Below are positions 19,112-29,974 of a stretch of 64,000 nucleotides of DNA, in pieces (the stretch's first letter is position 1; each line of letters begins with the position of its first letter). The DNA lies in NCBI RefSeq assembly GCF_900101985.1, contig NZ_FNAR01000001.1, forward strand, positions 124,001 to 188,000, read 5' to 3'. A model generated the notes under the pieces. The model did not search any database, had not been told where the DNA came from, and worked only from the letters and a program-made list of their open reading frames with translations. This DNA comes from Bhargavaea beijingensis. GTDB lineage: Bacteria; Bacillota; Bacilli; Bacillales_A; Planococcaceae. The position numbers and the translations under genes are program-made.

Positions 19112-19142
19112 TTCTTTCACTTGATGTTGTTCTGTTACAGGA

Positions 19143-19181
19143 GGGTTGCGCCCGTTCTACGCGAACGCCGCAATCCTTTTT
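19143..19181 (+). terminator. Attenuator-like hairpin between rplK and rplA
   Basis: Stem GGGTTGCG / CGCAATCC (19143-19150, 19169-19176, one G-T pair) has an inner GTTC/GAAC stem, then TTTTT (19177-19181). It lies directly before the second leader motif and could reduce or regulate transcription into rplA. Confidence 0.6.
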
Positions 19182-19182
19182 C

Positions 19183-19209
19183 GTGGGAGGGTTAATCCGC
19201 TATAACCAC
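19183..19209 (+). promoter_or_regulatory. Presumed L1-binding leader element before rplA
   Basis: GTGGGAGGGTTAATCC followed by TATAACCAC repeats the layout of the element before rplK: GTGGGAGGG, AA-Y-CC, TAT-ACCAC, then AAGGAGG. The terminal GTGG and CCAC can pair. Confidence 0.5.
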
Positions 19210-19228
19210 AATCAAGGAGGAAACAAAC

Positions 19229-19930
19229 ATGGCTAAAAAAGGCAAGAAGCTCGTAGAAGCGGCTAAAAAAGTAGACCGCGAACAACTCTACGGCGCAGAA
19301 GAAGCAATCGCGCTCGCTAAAGAAACGAGCACAACCAAATTCGACGCAACGGTCGAAGTCGCATTCCGTCTCGGGATCGATACTCGTAAAAACGACCAGC
19401 AAATCCGTGGCGCAGTCGTCCTTCCGAACGGAACGGGCAAAACGCAAAAGGTCCTCGTTTTCGCAAAAGGCGAAAAAGCGAAGGAAGCGGAAGCTGCAGG
19501 CGCTGACTATGTAGGCGAAGCGGACTACGTCCAAAAGATCCAGCAAGGCTGGTTCGATTTCGACGTCGTCGTTGCGACTCCTGACATGATGGGCGAAGTC
19601 GGCAAGCTCGGCCGCGTCCTCGGGCCAAAGGGCCTCATGCCAAACCCTAAGACAGGCACTGTCACGTTCGACGTGACAAAAGCTGTCCAGGACATCAAAG
19701 CAGGTAAGGTTGAATACCGCGCTGATAAGGCCGGCATCATCCACGCACCGATCGGAAAAGTTTCGTTCGATAACGAGAAGCTCATCGAGAACTTCGAAAC
19801 CATCTTCGAAACGATCCAGAAAGCGAAGCCTGCAGCTGCAAAAGGCACTTACATGAAGTCTGTCAACGTGACGACTACAATGGGCCCTGCAGTGAAAATC
19901 GATGCGGCAAACGTCCTCGTCAAAAAATAA
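19229..19930 (+). CDS. rplA: 50S ribosomal protein L1
   Basis: A 233-residue L1-stalk protein and, in many bacteria, the translational repressor of its own operon. [20 protein letters not shown] is the conserved N-terminus. [19 protein letters not shown] is the L1 signature near residue 130. The full length fits the family. ATG 19229 follows AAGGAGG. The rplJ promoter begins 4 nt after its stop, so rplK-rplA form one unit. Confidence 0.97.
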   Translation: MAKKGKKLVEAAKKVDREQLYGAEEAIALAKETSTTKFDATVEVAFRLGIDTRKNDQQIRGAVVLPNGTGKTQKVLVFAKGEKAKEAEAAGADYVGEADYVQKIQQGWFDFDVVVATPDMMGEVGKLGRVLGPKGLMPNPKTGTVTFDVTKAVQDIKAGKVEYRADKAGIIHAPIGKVSFDNEKLIENFETIFETIQKAKPAAAKGTYMKSVNVTTTMGPAVKIDAANVLVKK

Positions 19931-19933
19931 TCA

Positions 19934-19962
19934 TTGACAACAGAACGGCAGTCTGGTAATAT
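19934..19962 (+). promoter_or_regulatory. Promoter of rplJ-rplL
   Basis: TTGACA (19934-19939), 17 nt, TAATAT (19957-19962) with an upstream TGG extended -10. It initiates the L10 leader transcript. Confidence 0.85.
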
Positions 19963-19984
19963 TGCCGATGTTGTGAATATCGTT

Positions 19985-20104
19985 TGTACCGTAGACAGCA
20001 GGGGCGGCATGCCGCTTAATCTTCCTGCCGAGGACAAAGACGTGCTTGATTGAATGAAGCCGACTTTAATGCCCTGTGTCTGCGTTCGCGGATACAGGGC
20101 TTTT
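19985..20104 (+). promoter_or_regulatory. Ribosomal protein L10 leader
   Basis: The segment carries the conserved L10-leader sequences GTACCGTAGACAGCAGGGG, CATGCCGCTTAAT and CTTCCTGCCGAGG, followed by a terminator stem. In Bacillales this leader binds L10(L12)4 and causes attenuation or repression of rplJL. Confidence 0.88.
20071..20104 (+). terminator. Terminator in the L10 leader
   Basis: A 13-bp stem GCCCTGTGTCTGC / GCGGATACAGGGC (two G-T pairs), loop GTTC, then TTTT. This is the attenuator part of the L10 leader. Confidence 0.85.
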
Positions 20105-20151
20105 CCGTTGATATGCGGTATAAATGAGCCACTCTAACAGGAGGTGTTGAC

Positions 20152-20652
20152 ATGAGCAAGATTCTCGAACAGAAACAAGCGCTCGTCGATGAAATCAGCG
20201 GCAAGCTGAAAGAAGCGGCATCCGTTGTTGTCGTGGACTACCGCGGCCTCAACGTGGCGCAAGTGACTGAGCTGCGTAAACAGCTTCGCGAAGAAGGCAT
20301 CGAGTTCAAAGTTTACAAAAACTCGATGACTCGCCGCGCGGCTGAAGCAGCAGGCCTCGAAGCACTCAACGAGTACATGACAGGCCCGAACGCAATTGCG
20401 TTCTCGAAAGAAGACGTTGTCGCTCCTGCGCGGATCATCAATAACTTCGCAAAGGACAACGATGCGCTTGAGATCAAAGCGGGCGTCATCGAAGGCAACG
20501 TTGCAACACTGGAAGAAGTCAAGGCACTGGCGGAACTCCCATCCCGGGAAGGTCTCCTCTCCATGGTCCTCAGCGTACTCCAGGCACCGATCCGCAACTT
20601 TGCACTCGCTTCGAAGGCGGTTGCAGAGCAGAAGGAAGAGCAAGGCGCATAA
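20152..20652 (+). CDS. rplJ: 50S ribosomal protein L10
   Basis: A 166-residue stalk base protein that binds 23S rRNA through its N-terminal domain ([20 protein letters not shown]) and L7/L12 dimers through its C-terminal helix ([15 protein letters not shown]). ATG 20152 follows ACAGGAGGTGTTGAC. It is co-transcribed with rplL 71 nt downstream and controlled by the L10 leader. Confidence 0.97.
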   Translation: MSKILEQKQALVDEISGKLKEAASVVVVDYRGLNVAQVTELRKQLREEGIEFKVYKNSMTRRAAEAAGLEALNEYMTGPNAIAFSKEDVVAPARIINNFAKDNDALEIKAGVIEGNVATLEEVKALAELPSREGLLSMVLSVLQAPIRNFALASKAVAEQKEEQGA

Positions 20653-20723
20653 TCCAGCAGCCTGAGCCAACGGAACGCGGCATCGCCGCATAAAATAAAT
20701 CGATCCATTAGGAGGAAACATCA

Positions 20724-21086
20724 ATGAGCAAAGAGCAAATCATTGAAGCGATCAAAGAAATGACGGTCCTCGAACTGAACGACCTCGTCAAAGCTATCGA
20801 AGAAGAATTCGGCGTAACAGCAGCAGCTCCTGTTGCAGTTGCAGGCGGCGCAGCAGGCCCTGCAGCAGAAGAAAAAACAGACTTCGACGTTGTCCTTGCT
20901 TCCGCAGGCGACCAGAAGATCAAAGTCATCAAGGTTGTCCGCGAAATCACTGGCCTTGGCCTGAAAGAAGCGAAAGCGCTCGTAGACGAAGCGCCGAAGC
21001 CGATCAAAGAAGGCGTAGCGAAAGAAGAAGCAGAAGAAATGAAAGCGAAGCTCGAAGAAGTCGGCGCAGGCGTCGAACTCAAGTAA
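20724..21086 (+). CDS. rplL: 50S ribosomal protein L7/L12
   Basis: A 120-residue acidic stalk protein recruiting translation GTPases. It has an N-terminal dimerisation domain (~1-35), an Ala-rich hinge ([18 protein letters not shown]), and a C-terminal factor-binding domain with [20 protein letters not shown]. The Shine-Dalgarno is TTAGGAGGAA. A strong terminator follows. Confidence 0.98.
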   Translation: MSKEQIIEAIKEMTVLELNDLVKAIEEEFGVTAAAPVAVAGGAAGPAAEEKTDFDVVLASAGDQKIKVIKVVREITGLGLKEAKALVDEAPKPIKEGVAKEEAEEMKAKLEEVGAGVELK

Positions 21087-21102
21087 TTCCCGCTTCCCAT
21101 AC

Positions 21103-21135
21103 AAAAAAGCCCGTCTCAACTCGACGGGCTTTTTT
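21103..21135. terminator. Bidirectional terminator after rplL
   Basis: Stem AAAAAAGCCCGTC / GACGGGCTTTTTT (21103-21115, 21123-21135), with A-run and T-run on the two sides. Confidence 0.92.
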
Positions 21136-21215
21136 ATTCATGTCCGAAGGGTATGATAGGAGCAGCAGTTCCCGGCCCCGGCCGGGCACAATCTTCATGA
21201 ACGGAGGCGACGGGC

Positions 21216-21818
21216 ATGGCGGATCATTATTATTCAAAAAAGCCGGGCACCGAAAGTGCACCGCAAACCTGGACGGCAACGCTCCGCGGCATCCCGTTCC
21301 GTTTCAAGACGGATGCGGGCGTATTCAGCAAGCAAAGCGTTGATTTTGGATCGAGGCTTCTGATCGACACGTTCAGGGAGCCGGCGATCCCGGGCAATGT
21401 CCTGGATATCGGCTGCGGATACGGGCCGGTCGGCCTGACAGCCGCCAGGCTGATGCCGGACAGAGTCGTCCATATGGTCGATGTGAACAGCCGGGCGCTT
21501 GGCCTCGCACGCGAAAATGCCGGCACAAACGGCGCCGGCAACACGGAGATCTATGAAAGTGACGCAGGTTCGGATGTGCGCGGAGCCGGCTTTTCGGCGA
21601 TTTTGACCAATCCGCCGATCCGCGCCGGCAAAGACACGGTCTTCAGGATCTATGAAGATGCCTTCCGCCTTCTTGCCGAAGGGGGCGAGCTCTGGGTCGT
21701 CATCCAGAAAAAACAGGGCGCCGCGTCCACGGAAAAGAAGCTTCAGGAGCTTTTCGGCAATGTTACGGCCGAAGCCAAGAAAAAAGGCTATTTTATCTAC
21801 CGGTCGCTTAAAAAATGA
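21216..21818 (+). CDS. ybxB: RsmC-like 16S rRNA guanine-N2 methyltransferase (YbxB)
   Basis: A 200-residue class I SAM-dependent methyltransferase found between rplL and rpoB throughout Bacillales. SAM motif I is VLDIGCGYGPVGL (~residues 63-75), the acidic strand-2 end is MVDVNSRAL, and the catalytic-loop motif is LTNPPIRAG (N-P-P-I, ~128). The RsmC-type target (G1207 of 16S rRNA) is taken from the family. The Shine-Dalgarno is ACGGAGGCG. The stop codon lies inside the duplicated repeat of the rpoB promoter. Confidence 0.88.
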   Translation: MADHYYSKKPGTESAPQTWTATLRGIPFRFKTDAGVFSKQSVDFGSRLLIDTFREPAIPGNVLDIGCGYGPVGLTAARLMPDRVVHMVDVNSRALGLARENAGTNGAGNTEIYESDAGSDVRGAGFSAILTNPPIRAGKDTVFRIYEDAFRLLAEGGELWVVIQKKQGAASTEKKLQELFGNVTAEAKKKGYFIYRSLKK

Positions 21819-21861
21819 CTTGACAAACATTGACTTGACAAATATTCAATGATAGTATAAT
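21816..21861 (+). promoter_or_regulatory. rpoB promoter with tandem duplicated -35 region
   Basis: TGACTTGACAAACAT (21816-21830) is followed at once by TGACTTGACAAATAT (21831-21845), a 15-bp tandem repeat with one mismatch. Each copy carries a perfect TTGACA (21820-21825, 21835-21840). TATAAT is at 21856-21861, 15 nt from the second -35. The first copy begins with the ybxB stop codon. Confidence 0.75.
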
Positions 21862-22123
21862 AAAATGCACAAATAAAATTGAGGTCGTGTGCCCTTTTGA
21901 CTGAAGTGCCTCCGGCTGCCCGCGCGGCATCCGGGGCCGGACATTCATACCGTATAGTCTGGCTCTTCAATTGGGAATACTGGCCCGGAATGGAATAAGC
22001 CTGGTGAAACCGAAAATGAGCTTCTGCATCGGACTCGTTTTCTTTTTGTCTTTTCGGATATCATACATCAATTTGCCGGCATCCGCAAAGACCCATTATC
22101 GCTTTAATTGAGGGGTGAATCAG
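21862..22123 (+). other. rpoB leader region
   Basis: About 260 bp of probable untranslated leader. A weak stem AAAATGAG / CTCGTTTT (22013-22040) is followed by T-rich CTTTTTGTCTTTT and may attenuate. No open frame with a ribosome site is seen. Confidence 0.45.
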
Positions 22124-25100
22124 TTGACAGGTCAACTAGTTCAGTACGGTCAACATCGTCAGCGCAGGAGTTTTGCGCGGATCAGTGAGGTGCTTGAGCT
22201 CCCGAATCTGATCGAGATCCAGACGAAGTCCTATGAATGGTTCCTTGAAGAAGGTCTGCGGGACATGTTCCGCGACATTTCTCCAATCGAGGACTTCACG
22301 GGCAATCTTTCGCTTGAATTCGTCGACTATAGCCTCAGCGAACCGAAGTATCCGGTCGGCGAGTCGAAAGAGCGCGATGCGACGTACGCGGCACCACTCC
22401 GCGTCAAGGTCCGCCTCCATAATAAAGAAACCGAGGAAGTAAAAGAGCAGGATGTCTTCATGGGCGACTTCCCGCTTATGACGGACAACGGGACATTCAT
22501 CATCAACGGCGCGGAACGCGTCATCGTCTCCCAGCTCGTGCGCTCCCCGAGCGTTTACTTCCACGATAAAACGGACAAGAACGGCAAGCGCGGCTTCGGA
22601 GCGACAGTCATCCCGAACCGTGGCGCATGGCTCGAATACGAGACGGATGCGAAAGACGTCGTCCATGTCCGCATCGACCGCACGCGCAAATTGCCGGTCA
22701 CGGTCCTTCTGCGCGCGCTCGGTTTCGGTTCGGATCAGGAAATCATCGATCTGATCGGGGACAATGAATATCTCCAGAACACACTGGAGAAGGACGGCAC
22801 CGAAAGCACCGAAAAAGCACTCCTTGAAATCTACGAGCGTCTCCGCCCGGGCGAGCCGCCAACGGTGGAGAGCGCAAAGAATCTGCTTTACTCCCGCTTC
22901 TTCGATCCGAAGCGCTATGATCTTGCCGACGTCGGACGCTACAAGATGAACAAGAAACTCAGCATCAAAAACCGCCTGCTCAACCAGACGCTCGCAGAAG
23001 CGATCGCTGATCCGGAGACGGGCGAAATCATTGCGGAAAAGGGAACGCTTCTCGATCGCCGCGAACTCGACCGCATCATCCCGTTCCTCGAGCAGGGCGC
23101 CGGCTATGAAACCCTTGAGCCGGTCGGCGGCGTACTCGACGAGGATATCACGATCTCTTCGGTGAAAATCTATGCACCGAACAGTGAAGACGAGAAAGTC
23201 ATCAACGTCATCGGCAACGCAGATGTCGAAGAAGCGGTGAAGCACGTCACGCCGGCGGACATCGTCGCGTCGATCAGCTACTTCTTCAACCTGCTTTACC
23301 AGGTCGGCACGACTGATGACATCGACCATCTCGGAAACCGCCGTCTCCGTTCGGTCGGGGAACTGCTGCAGAACCAGTTCCGCATCGGCCTTTCCCGGAT
23401 GGAGCGCGTGGTCCGCGAGCGGATGTCGATCAACGATACACAATCTATTGTGCCTCAGCAGCTGATCAATATCCGTCCGGTCATCGCATCGATCAAAGAA
23501 TTCTTCGGCAGCTCCCAGCTGTCCCAGTTCATGGACCAGACGAACCCGCTTGCGGAACTGACGCATAAGCGCCGCCTATCCGCACTCGGGCCGGGCGGGC
23601 TCACGCGTGAGCGCGCCGGTATGGAAGTCCGTGACGTCCACTACTCCCACTACGGGCGCATGTGCCCGATCGAGACGCCGGAAGGCCCGAACATCGGGCT
23701 CATCAACTCGCTTTCGACCTATGCGAAAGTGAACAAATTCGGCTTCATTGAAACACCGTACCGCCGGGTGGACCCGGAGACGGGTATCGTCACGGACCGG
23801 ATCGACTACCTGACGGCCGACGAAGAGGACAACTACGTCGTCGCCCAGGCGAACGCGCCGCTTGATGAAGACGGCCGTTTCGTCAACGAAGAGGTTGTCG
23901 GCCGCTTCCGCGGTGACAACTCGGTCTTCAAGCGCGAATCGATCGACTACATGGACGTCTCGCCTAAACAGGTTGTCTCGGCTGCGACTGCGTGCATCCC
24001 GTTCCTTGAGAACGACGACTCGAACCGCGCCCTCATGGGTGCGAACATGCAGCGCCAGGCCGTTCCGCTCCTGAATCCGGAAGCGCCGTTTGTCGGCACG
24101 GGGATGGAGTACGTCTCGGCGCGCGACTCGGGCGCGGCGATCGTCTCGAGGCACCACGGCATCGTGGAGCATGTCGAGGCGAAGGAAGTCCGTGTCCGCC
24201 GCATCGAAACGGTGGACGGCAAGGAAGTCAAGGGCGACCTCGACATCTACCGCTTTGAGAAATTCGTCCGTTCCAACCAGGGGACATGCTACAACCAGCG
24301 CCCGATCGTCAGCGTCGGCGATCGTGTCGAGCCGCTTACCGTACTCGGTGACGGCCCTTCGATGGACAACGGCGAGCTTGCGCTCGGCCGCAACGTCCTC
24401 GTCGCGTTCATGACATGGGATGGCTTCAACTACGAGGATGCCGTCATCATGAGCGAGCGCCTGGTAAAGGATGACGTGTATACATCGATCCATATTGAAG
24501 AATATGAATCAGACTCCCGCGATACGAAGCTCGGACCTGAAGAAATCACCCGTGACATCCCGAACGTCGGTGAAGACGCGCTCCGCAACCTCGATGAGCG
24601 CGGCATCATCCGCATCGGTGCTGAAGTGCGTGACGGCGATATCCTCGTCGGCAAGGTCACGCCGAAAGGTGTCACCGAGCTGACGGCGGAAGAACGCCTC
24701 CTCCACGCCATCTTCGGCGAGAAGGCACGGGAAGTGCGAGACACCTCGCTCCGTGTTCCTCACGGGGCGGGCGGAATCGTCCTCGACGTCAAAGTGTTCA
24801 ACCGCGAAGACGGCGATGAGCTTGCGCCGGGTGTCAACCAGCTTGTGCGCGTGTACATCGTCCAGAAGCGGAAAATCTCCGTGGGCGACAAGATGGCTGG
24901 CCGCCACGGGAACAAGGGTGTCATCTCCCGGATTCTTCCGGAAGAGGACATGCCGTTCATGCCGGACGGCACGCCGGTTGACATCATGCTCAACCCGCTC
25001 GGCGTCCCTTCCCGGATGAACATCGGCCAGGTGCTCGAACTTCACCTCGGCATGGCTGCGCGTTACCTCGGCCTCCATATGGCGAGCCCGGTCTTCGACG

Positions 25101-25672
25101 GTGCCAACGAAGAAGACGTCTGGGAGACCATGGAAGAAGCCGGCATGGACCGCTCGGGTAAAACGACCCTCTACGACGGGCGTTCCGGCGAACCGTTCGA
25201 CAGCAAAGTGTCGGTCGGCATCATGTACATGATCAAGCTCGCCCACATGGTCGATGACAAGCTCCACGCCCGTTCGACCGGGCCATACTCACTCGTCACA
25301 CAGCAGCCGCTCGGCGGTAAGGCGCAGTTCGGCGGACAGCGTTTCGGCGAGATGGAAGTATGGGCGCTTGAAGCATACGGTGCAGCCTACACGCTGCAGG
25401 AAATCCTGACGGTCAAGTCCGATGACGTCGTCGGACGCGTGAAGACCTATGAGGCGATCGTCAAAGGGGAAAACATCCCGCAGCCGGGCATCCCTGAATC
25501 GTTCAAGGTTCTGATCAAGGAACTCCAGTCCCTCGGCCTCGATGTCAAGATGCTGACGGAGGAATACGAGGAGATCGAGCTCCGCGACCTCGATGAGGAC
25601 GAAGACCTGCAGCCGACGGATGCGCTGAACATCCTGCCGGCCAACGAGCAGGAAACAATCGGAGCCGAATAA
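22124..25672 (+). CDS. rpoB: DNA-directed RNA polymerase subunit beta
   Basis: A 1182-residue catalytic subunit. The rifampicin region [20 protein letters not shown] and [11 protein letters not shown] has the sensitive-type residues. [11 protein letters not shown] and the C-terminal [20 protein letters not shown] are invariant. The start is taken as TTG 22124 (MTGQLVQYG) with GAGGGGTGA 5 nt before it, as in B. subtilis. A GTG at 22115 lies inside that ribosome site. A perfect CGGGCGGC/GCCGCCCG stem-loop lies between rpoB and rpoC. Confidence 0.98.
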   Translation: MTGQLVQYGQHRQRRSFARISEVLELPNLIEIQTKSYEWFLEEGLRDMFRDISPIEDFTGNLSLEFVDYSLSEPKYPVGESKERDATYAAPLRVKVRLHNKETEEVKEQDVFMGDFPLMTDNGTFIINGAERVIVSQLVRSPSVYFHDKTDKNGKRGFGATVIPNRGAWLEYETDAKDVVHVRIDRTRKLPVTVLLRALGFGSDQEIIDLIGDNEYLQNTLEKDGTESTEKALLEIYERLRPGEPPTVESAKNLLYSRFFDPKRYDLADVGRYKMNKKLSIKNRLLNQTLAEAIADPETGEIIAEKGTLLDRRELDRIIPFLEQGAGYETLEPVGGVLDEDITISSVKIYAPNSEDEKVINVIGNADVEEAVKHVTPADIVASISYFFNLLYQVGTTDDIDHLGNRRLRSVGELLQNQFRIGLSRMERVVRERMSINDTQSIVPQQLINIRPVIASIKEFFGSSQLSQFMDQTNPLAELTHKRRLSALGPGGLTRERAGMEVRDVHYSHYGRMCPIETPEGPNIGLINSLSTYAKVNKFGFIETPYRRVDPETGIVTDRIDYLTADEEDNYVVAQANAPLDEDGRFVNEEVVGRFRGDNSVFKRESIDYMDVSPKQVVSAATACIPFLENDDSNRALMGANMQRQAVPLLNPEAPFVGTGMEYVSARDSGAAIVSRHHGIVEHVEAKEVRVRRIETVDGKEVKGDLDIYRFEKFVRSNQGTCYNQRPIVSVGDRVEPLTVLGDGPSMDNGELALGRNVLVAFMTWDGFNYEDAVIMSERLVKDDVYTSIHIEEYESDSRDTKLGPEEITRDIPNVGEDALRNLDERGIIRIGAEVRDGDILVGKVTPKGVTELTAEERLLHAIFGEKAREVRDTSLRVPHGAGGIVLDVKVFNREDGDELAPGVNQLVRVYIVQKRKISVGDKMAGRHGNKGVISRILPEEDMPFMPDGTPVDIMLNPLGVPSRMNIGQVLELHLGMAARYLGLHMASPVFDGANEEDVWETMEEAGMDRSGKTTLYDGRSGEPFDSKVSVGIMYMIKLAHMVDDKLHARSTGPYSLVTQQPLGGKAQFGGQRFGEMEVWALEAYGAAYTLQEILTVKSDDVVGRVKTYEAIVKGENIPQPGIPESFKVLIKELQSLGLDVKMLTEEYEEIELRDLDEDEDLQPTDALNILPANEQETIGAE

Positions 25673-25690
25673 CGCGGACGAAGTTGCAGC

Positions 25691-25709
25691 CGGGCGGCAG
25701 GGCCGCCCG
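25691..25709 (+). other. Intercistronic stem-loop rpoB-rpoC
   Basis: CGGGCGGC-AGG-GCCGCCCG with no T-run. It could be a processing or stability hairpin within the rpoBC message rather than a terminator. Confidence 0.5.
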
Positions 25710-25771
25710 TGAAGCTGCATTGCCATGAACGGTGAGCCTGTTCAGATTGAGACTAAAGGGAGGTAGGCTCC

Positions 25772-28700
25772 TTGATAGATGTAAATAATTTCGAGTATAT
25801 GAAAATCGGCCTCGCATCCCCGGACAAAATCCGGTCGTGGTCCTACGGCGAAGTGAAAAAGCCGGAAACGATCAACTACCGGACGCTGAAGCCGGAGAAA
25901 GACGGCCTGTTCTGCGAACGGATCTTCGGCCCGACAAAAGACTGGGAATGCCATTGCGGAAAGTACAAGCGCGTCCGCTACAAGGGCGTCGTCTGCGACC
26001 GCTGCGGCGTTGAAGTGACTCGCGCGAAAGTCCGCCGCGAACGCATGGGCCATATCGAGCTTGCAGCTCCGGTATCCCATATCTGGTACTTCAAGGGCAT
26101 CCCGAGCCGCATGGGGCTTCTTCTCGACATGTCCCCGCGTTCGCTCGAGGAAGTCATCTACTTCGCTTCCTACGTTGTGACCGAGCCTGCGGACACCGGC
26201 CTTGAGCGAAAGCAGCTCCTGTCCGAGCGCGAATACCGCGCGTACCGCGAAAAGTACGGCAACAAGTTCTCCGCGCTCATGGGCGCGGAGGCAATCGAGA
26301 GGCTCCTTAAGCAGATCGACCTCGATAAAGAGGCCGACGCGCTGAAAGAAGAGCTCAAGACGGCACAGGGCCAGCGGCGCACACGCGCGATCAAGCGCCT
26401 GGAAGTCGTCGAATCGTTCCGCCATTCGGGCAACCGCCCGGAATGGATGATCCTCGAAGTGCTTCCGGTCATCCCGCCGGAACTGCGCCCGATGGTCCAG
26501 CTGGACGGCGGCCGCTTTGCGACGTCCGACCTGAACGACCTTTATCGCCGGGTGATCAACCGGAACAACCGTCTCAAGCGACTGCTTGATCTCGGCGCAC
26601 CGGGAATCATCGTACAGAACGAGAAGCGGATGCTGCAGGAAGCCGTCGATGCCCTCATCGACAACGGCCGCCGCGGCCGCCCGGTCACCGGTCCGGGCAA
26701 CCGCCCGCTCAAGTCCCTCTCGCACATGCTGAAGGGTAAACAGGGCCGATTCCGCCAGAACCTTCTCGGTAAGCGTGTCGACTACTCCGGCCGTTCCGTT
26801 ATCGTCGTCGGGCCGAACCTGAAGATGTACCAGTGCGGCCTGCCGCGCGAAATGGCGATCGAGCTGTTCAAGCCGTTCGTCATGAAGGAACTCGTCGAAC
26901 GCGGTCTCGCGCACAACATCAAGAGCGCGAAGCGCAAAATCGAACGCCTTCACTCGGACGTCTGGGATGTTCTTGAGGAAGTCATCAAGGAACACCCGGT
27001 CCTCCTGAACCGGGCACCGACGCTCCACCGTCTGGGAATCCAGGCGTTCGAGCCGACACTTGTCGAAGGCCGGGCCATCCGCCTCCACCCGCTCGTCTGT
27101 ACGGCATACAACGCCGACTTTGACGGTGACCAGATGGCGGTCCACGTGCCGCTTTCCGCAGAAGCACAGGCGGAAGCCCGCCTTCTCATGCTTGCGGCAC
27201 AGAACATCCTGAACCCGAAAGACGGCAAGCCGGTCGTCACGCCTTCCCAGGACATGGTCCTCGGGAACTACTACCTGACGCTTGAGCGCAAAGGCGCGCT
27301 GGGCGAAGGGATGATCTTCAGCAATTCGGACGAAGTGGTGGTCGCCTACCAGAACGGCTACGTGCACCTGCACAGCCGGATCGCCATCCATGCGTCATCG
27401 CTGAACAATCCGACATTCACGGAAGAGCAAAACCGTCAGCTGCTCATGACGACGGTCGGCAAGGTCATCTTCAACGAGATCCTTCCGGAGTCGTTCCCGT
27501 ACATCAACGAGCCGACAGACCACAACCTGCAGGTCGAAACGCCTGAAAAGTACTTCATCAACCCGACAGAAGACGTCAAGGCGAAGATCCAGGAAGCGGA
27601 GCTTGTCCAGCCGTTCAAGAAGAAAATTCTCGGAAACATCATTGCAGAGATCTTCAAGCGGTTCCACATTACGGAAACATCCAAGATGCTTGACCGCATG
27701 AAGGACCTCGGATTCAAATATTCGACCCGTGCCGGCATCACGATCGGCATTTCGGACATCGTCGTCTTGCCGAACAAGGGGGAAATCCTCCAGGAAGCAC
27801 AAGGCAAGGTCGACAAGGTCACGAAGCAGTTCCGCCGCGGTCTCATCACCGAAGAGGAACGCTACGACCGTGTCATCTCGTACTGGTCCCAGGCCAAAGA
27901 CACCATCCAGTCGCTGCTGATGGAGTCTCTCGAGAACACGAACCCGATCTTCATGATGTCCGACTCCGGCGCCCGGGGTAACGCGTCGAACTTCACGCAG
28001 CTTGCGGGGATGCGGGGCCTGATGGCCAACCCGGCAGGCCGGATCATCGAGCTCCCGATCAAGTCGTCGTTCCGTGAAGGCCTTACCGTCCTCGAGTACT
28101 TTATCTCGACGCACGGTGCGCGTAAGGGTCTTGCCGATACAGCACTGAAGACGGCCGACTCGGGTTACCTGACACGCCGGCTCGTCGATGTCGCGCAGGA
28201 TGTCATCGTCCGCGAAGACGACTGCGGAACCGACCGCGGCCTTGAAGTGAGTGCCCTCACCGAAGGGACGGAAATCATCGAAACGCTCGATGAGCGGATT
28301 ATCGGCCGGCATGCGAAGAAATCGGTCCGCCATCCTGAAACGGGCCAAGTGCTCGTCGAACGCGATGGCCTCATCACCGAAGATGTCGTACGCGCGATCA
28401 TGGATGCGGGCATCGAGACGGTCACCATCCGTTCGGCGTTCACGTGCAACACGAAACACGGCATCTGCAAGAAGTGCTACGGCATGAACCTGGCGACAGG
28501 CGAAGCGGTCGAAGTCGGCGAAGCAGTCGGCATCATCGCTGCACAGTCGATCGGAGAGCCGGGCACACAGCTGACGATGCGTACGTTCCACACAGGCGGT
28601 GTTGCCGGAGACGACATCACCCAGGGTCTCCCGCGTATCCAGGAAATCTTCGAGGCGCGGAACCCGAAAGGCCAGGCGGTCATTTCCGAGATCAACGGTG

Positions 28701-29374
28701 TGATCACCGAGATCGAAGAGATCCGGGAAGGCCAGAAGGAAATCACCGTCACCGGCGAAGTCGAGACGCGCAAATATACACCGCCGTATAACGCGCGCCT
28801 CCGCTTCGGCCTGAACGACACCGTCAAGCGCGGCGATGCGCTGACCGAAGGGTCCATCGATCCGAAACAGCTCATCGTCGTCAAGGACGTCAAGACCGTC
28901 CAGGAATACTTGCTGAAGGAAGTCCAGAAGGTCTACCGGATGCAGGGCGTTGAGATCAGCGACAAGCACGTCGAGGTCATGGTCCGCCAGATGATGCGCA
29001 AAGTCCGCGTCATCGAAGCCGGCGAAACCGACCTCCTGCCGGGCACGCTGCTCGACATCCACCAGTTCACGGAGGCAAACTTCGATGCCATCCGCGACGG
29101 CCGGCTGCCTGCGACAAGCCGCCCGGTCATCCTCGGAATCACGAAGGCGTCCCTCGAGACGGAGTCCTTCCTCTCGGCCGCCTCGTTCCAGGAAACGACA
29201 CGCGTCCTTACCGACGCAGCCATCAAAGGCAAGATGGATGAACTCCTCGGACTCAAGGAGAACGTCATCATCGGGAAGCTTGTTCCTGCCGGCACCGGCA
29301 TGCAGCGTTACCGCCAGATCGAAATGACTTACGAAGGCATGGAAGAAGAGCAGGAAATCGCAGCAACCGAATAA
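25772..29374 (+). CDS. rpoC: DNA-directed RNA polymerase subunit beta'
   Basis: A 1200-residue subunit. The zinc-binding [20 protein letters not shown] is near residues 60-80. The catalytic Mg triad NADFDGD is near residue 449. The trigger-loop region is [19 protein letters not shown] second cysteine set is [15 protein letters not shown]. The start is TTG 25772 after AAAGGGAGGT, with [20 protein letters not shown] matching Bacillus. It is followed by a strong terminator that ends the rpoBC operon. Confidence 0.99.
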   Translation: MIDVNNFEYMKIGLASPDKIRSWSYGEVKKPETINYRTLKPEKDGLFCERIFGPTKDWECHCGKYKRVRYKGVVCDRCGVEVTRAKVRRERMGHIELAAPVSHIWYFKGIPSRMGLLLDMSPRSLEEVIYFASYVVTEPADTGLERKQLLSEREYRAYREKYGNKFSALMGAEAIERLLKQIDLDKEADALKEELKTAQGQRRTRAIKRLEVVESFRHSGNRPEWMILEVLPVIPPELRPMVQLDGGRFATSDLNDLYRRVINRNNRLKRLLDLGAPGIIVQNEKRMLQEAVDALIDNGRRGRPVTGPGNRPLKSLSHMLKGKQGRFRQNLLGKRVDYSGRSVIVVGPNLKMYQCGLPREMAIELFKPFVMKELVERGLAHNIKSAKRKIERLHSDVWDVLEEVIKEHPVLLNRAPTLHRLGIQAFEPTLVEGRAIRLHPLVCTAYNADFDGDQMAVHVPLSAEAQAEARLLMLAAQNILNPKDGKPVVTPSQDMVLGNYYLTLERKGALGEGMIFSNSDEVVVAYQNGYVHLHSRIAIHASSLNNPTFTEEQNRQLLMTTVGKVIFNEILPESFPYINEPTDHNLQVETPEKYFINPTEDVKAKIQEAELVQPFKKKILGNIIAEIFKRFHITETSKMLDRMKDLGFKYSTRAGITIGISDIVVLPNKGEILQEAQGKVDKVTKQFRRGLITEEERYDRVISYWSQAKDTIQSLLMESLENTNPIFMMSDSGARGNASNFTQLAGMRGLMANPAGRIIELPIKSSFREGLTVLEYFISTHGARKGLADTALKTADSGYLTRRLVDVAQDVIVREDDCGTDRGLEVSALTEGTEIIETLDERIIGRHAKKSVRHPETGQVLVERDGLITEDVVRAIMDAGIETVTIRSAFTCNTKHGICKKCYGMNLATGEAVEVGEAVGIIAAQSIGEPGTQLTMRTFHTGGVAGDDITQGLPRIQEIFEARNPKGQAVISEINGVITEIEEIREGQKEITVTGEVETRKYTPPYNARLRFGLNDTVKRGDALTEGSIDPKQLIVVKDVKTVQEYLLKEVQKVYRMQGVEISDKHVEVMVRQMMRKVRVIEAGETDLLPGTLLDIHQFTEANFDAIRDGRLPATSRPVILGITKASLETESFLSAASFQETTRVLTDAAIKGKMDELLGLKENVIIGKLVPAGTGMQRYRQIEMTYEGMEEEQEIAATE

Positions 29375-29382
29375 GTTGCCTG

Positions 29383-29417
29383 ACCCCCGGGAAGCCCATC
29401 GCTTCCCGGGGGTTTTT
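29383..29417 (+). terminator. Terminator after rpoC
   Basis: A 12-bp stem ACCCCCGGGAAGC / GCTTCCCGGGGGT followed by TTTTT. Confidence 0.92.
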
Positions 29418-29558
29418 GCCTGTAGGCGGAGTGGGAAAAAGAGCGGCGTTGAGCGGCAAAGCTTTTCTTGCGCGCATCAAACGCAGTTTCGGTAGGCCCG
29501 GAACGGAAATCGTGTTTTCCGCTTCTTCTGCAGCTTCCAAAAAGTAATATGTTTTTTA

Positions 29559-29587
29559 TTGACATACTGTTTCAGGGATGATAATAT
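29559..29587 (+). promoter_or_regulatory. Promoter of the str cluster (rplGB-rpsL...)
   Basis: TTGACA (29559-29564), 17 nt, TAATAT (29582-29587). Confidence 0.82.
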
Positions 29588-29631
29588 GTTCAAGGTTGAG
29601 AGTTGACTTTTGGTTCCTTGGAGGAAATGGC

Positions 29632-29877
29632 ATGTCTCATGGACAAGCGAATCAGAAACAGACGATCATCGGTATAAAGCAGGCAGTAAAGGCGCTCCGG
29701 AAAGGCCGGGTGCGGGAAGTGATTCTCGCTTCGGATACTGACGGGCGGCTGATCGGCGACGTTCTGTCCCTTGCGGAAGAGAACGGGATTCCGGTACGCT
29801 ATGAAGGCACGAGGAAAGACCTTGGCCGGGCATACGGAATCGATGTCGGCGCATCGGTCATCGCCATTACTGAGTAG
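29632..29877 (+). CDS. rplGB: L7Ae-type K-turn RNA-binding protein (YbxF family)
   Basis: An 81-residue single-domain L7Ae/L30e protein. Features are GIKQAVKALRKGRVREVILA near the start and LAEENGIPV plus GRAYGIDVGASVIAI at the C-terminus. The family binds kink-turn RNAs; in B. subtilis YbxF associates with the ribosome, and its exact function is open. The start is ATG 29632 after TTGGAGGAA. An upstream extension from 29578 lies in the promoter. It is the first gene of the str cluster. Confidence 0.92.
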   Translation: MSHGQANQKQTIIGIKQAVKALRKGRVREVILASDTDGRLIGDVLSLAEENGIPVRYEGTRKDLGRAYGIDVGASVIAITE

Positions 29878-29974
29878 GTTTTTGCGTCATGCTGCGCAAA
29901 GACTTTGTTTTTACCCCTAAAATGAACCACCTGGATGTGTGGTATTAAAAAGAACTGAAGGGAGGACCCTATCG

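Noticed and set aside
22115-22123. GTG 22115 as rpoB start
   Set aside because: This codon overlaps the GAGGGGTGA ribosome site. TTG 22124 gives correct spacing and the family N-terminus.
25691-25709. Terminator between rpoB and rpoC
   Set aside because: It is a perfect stem-loop but no T-run follows, and rpoC needs co-transcription.
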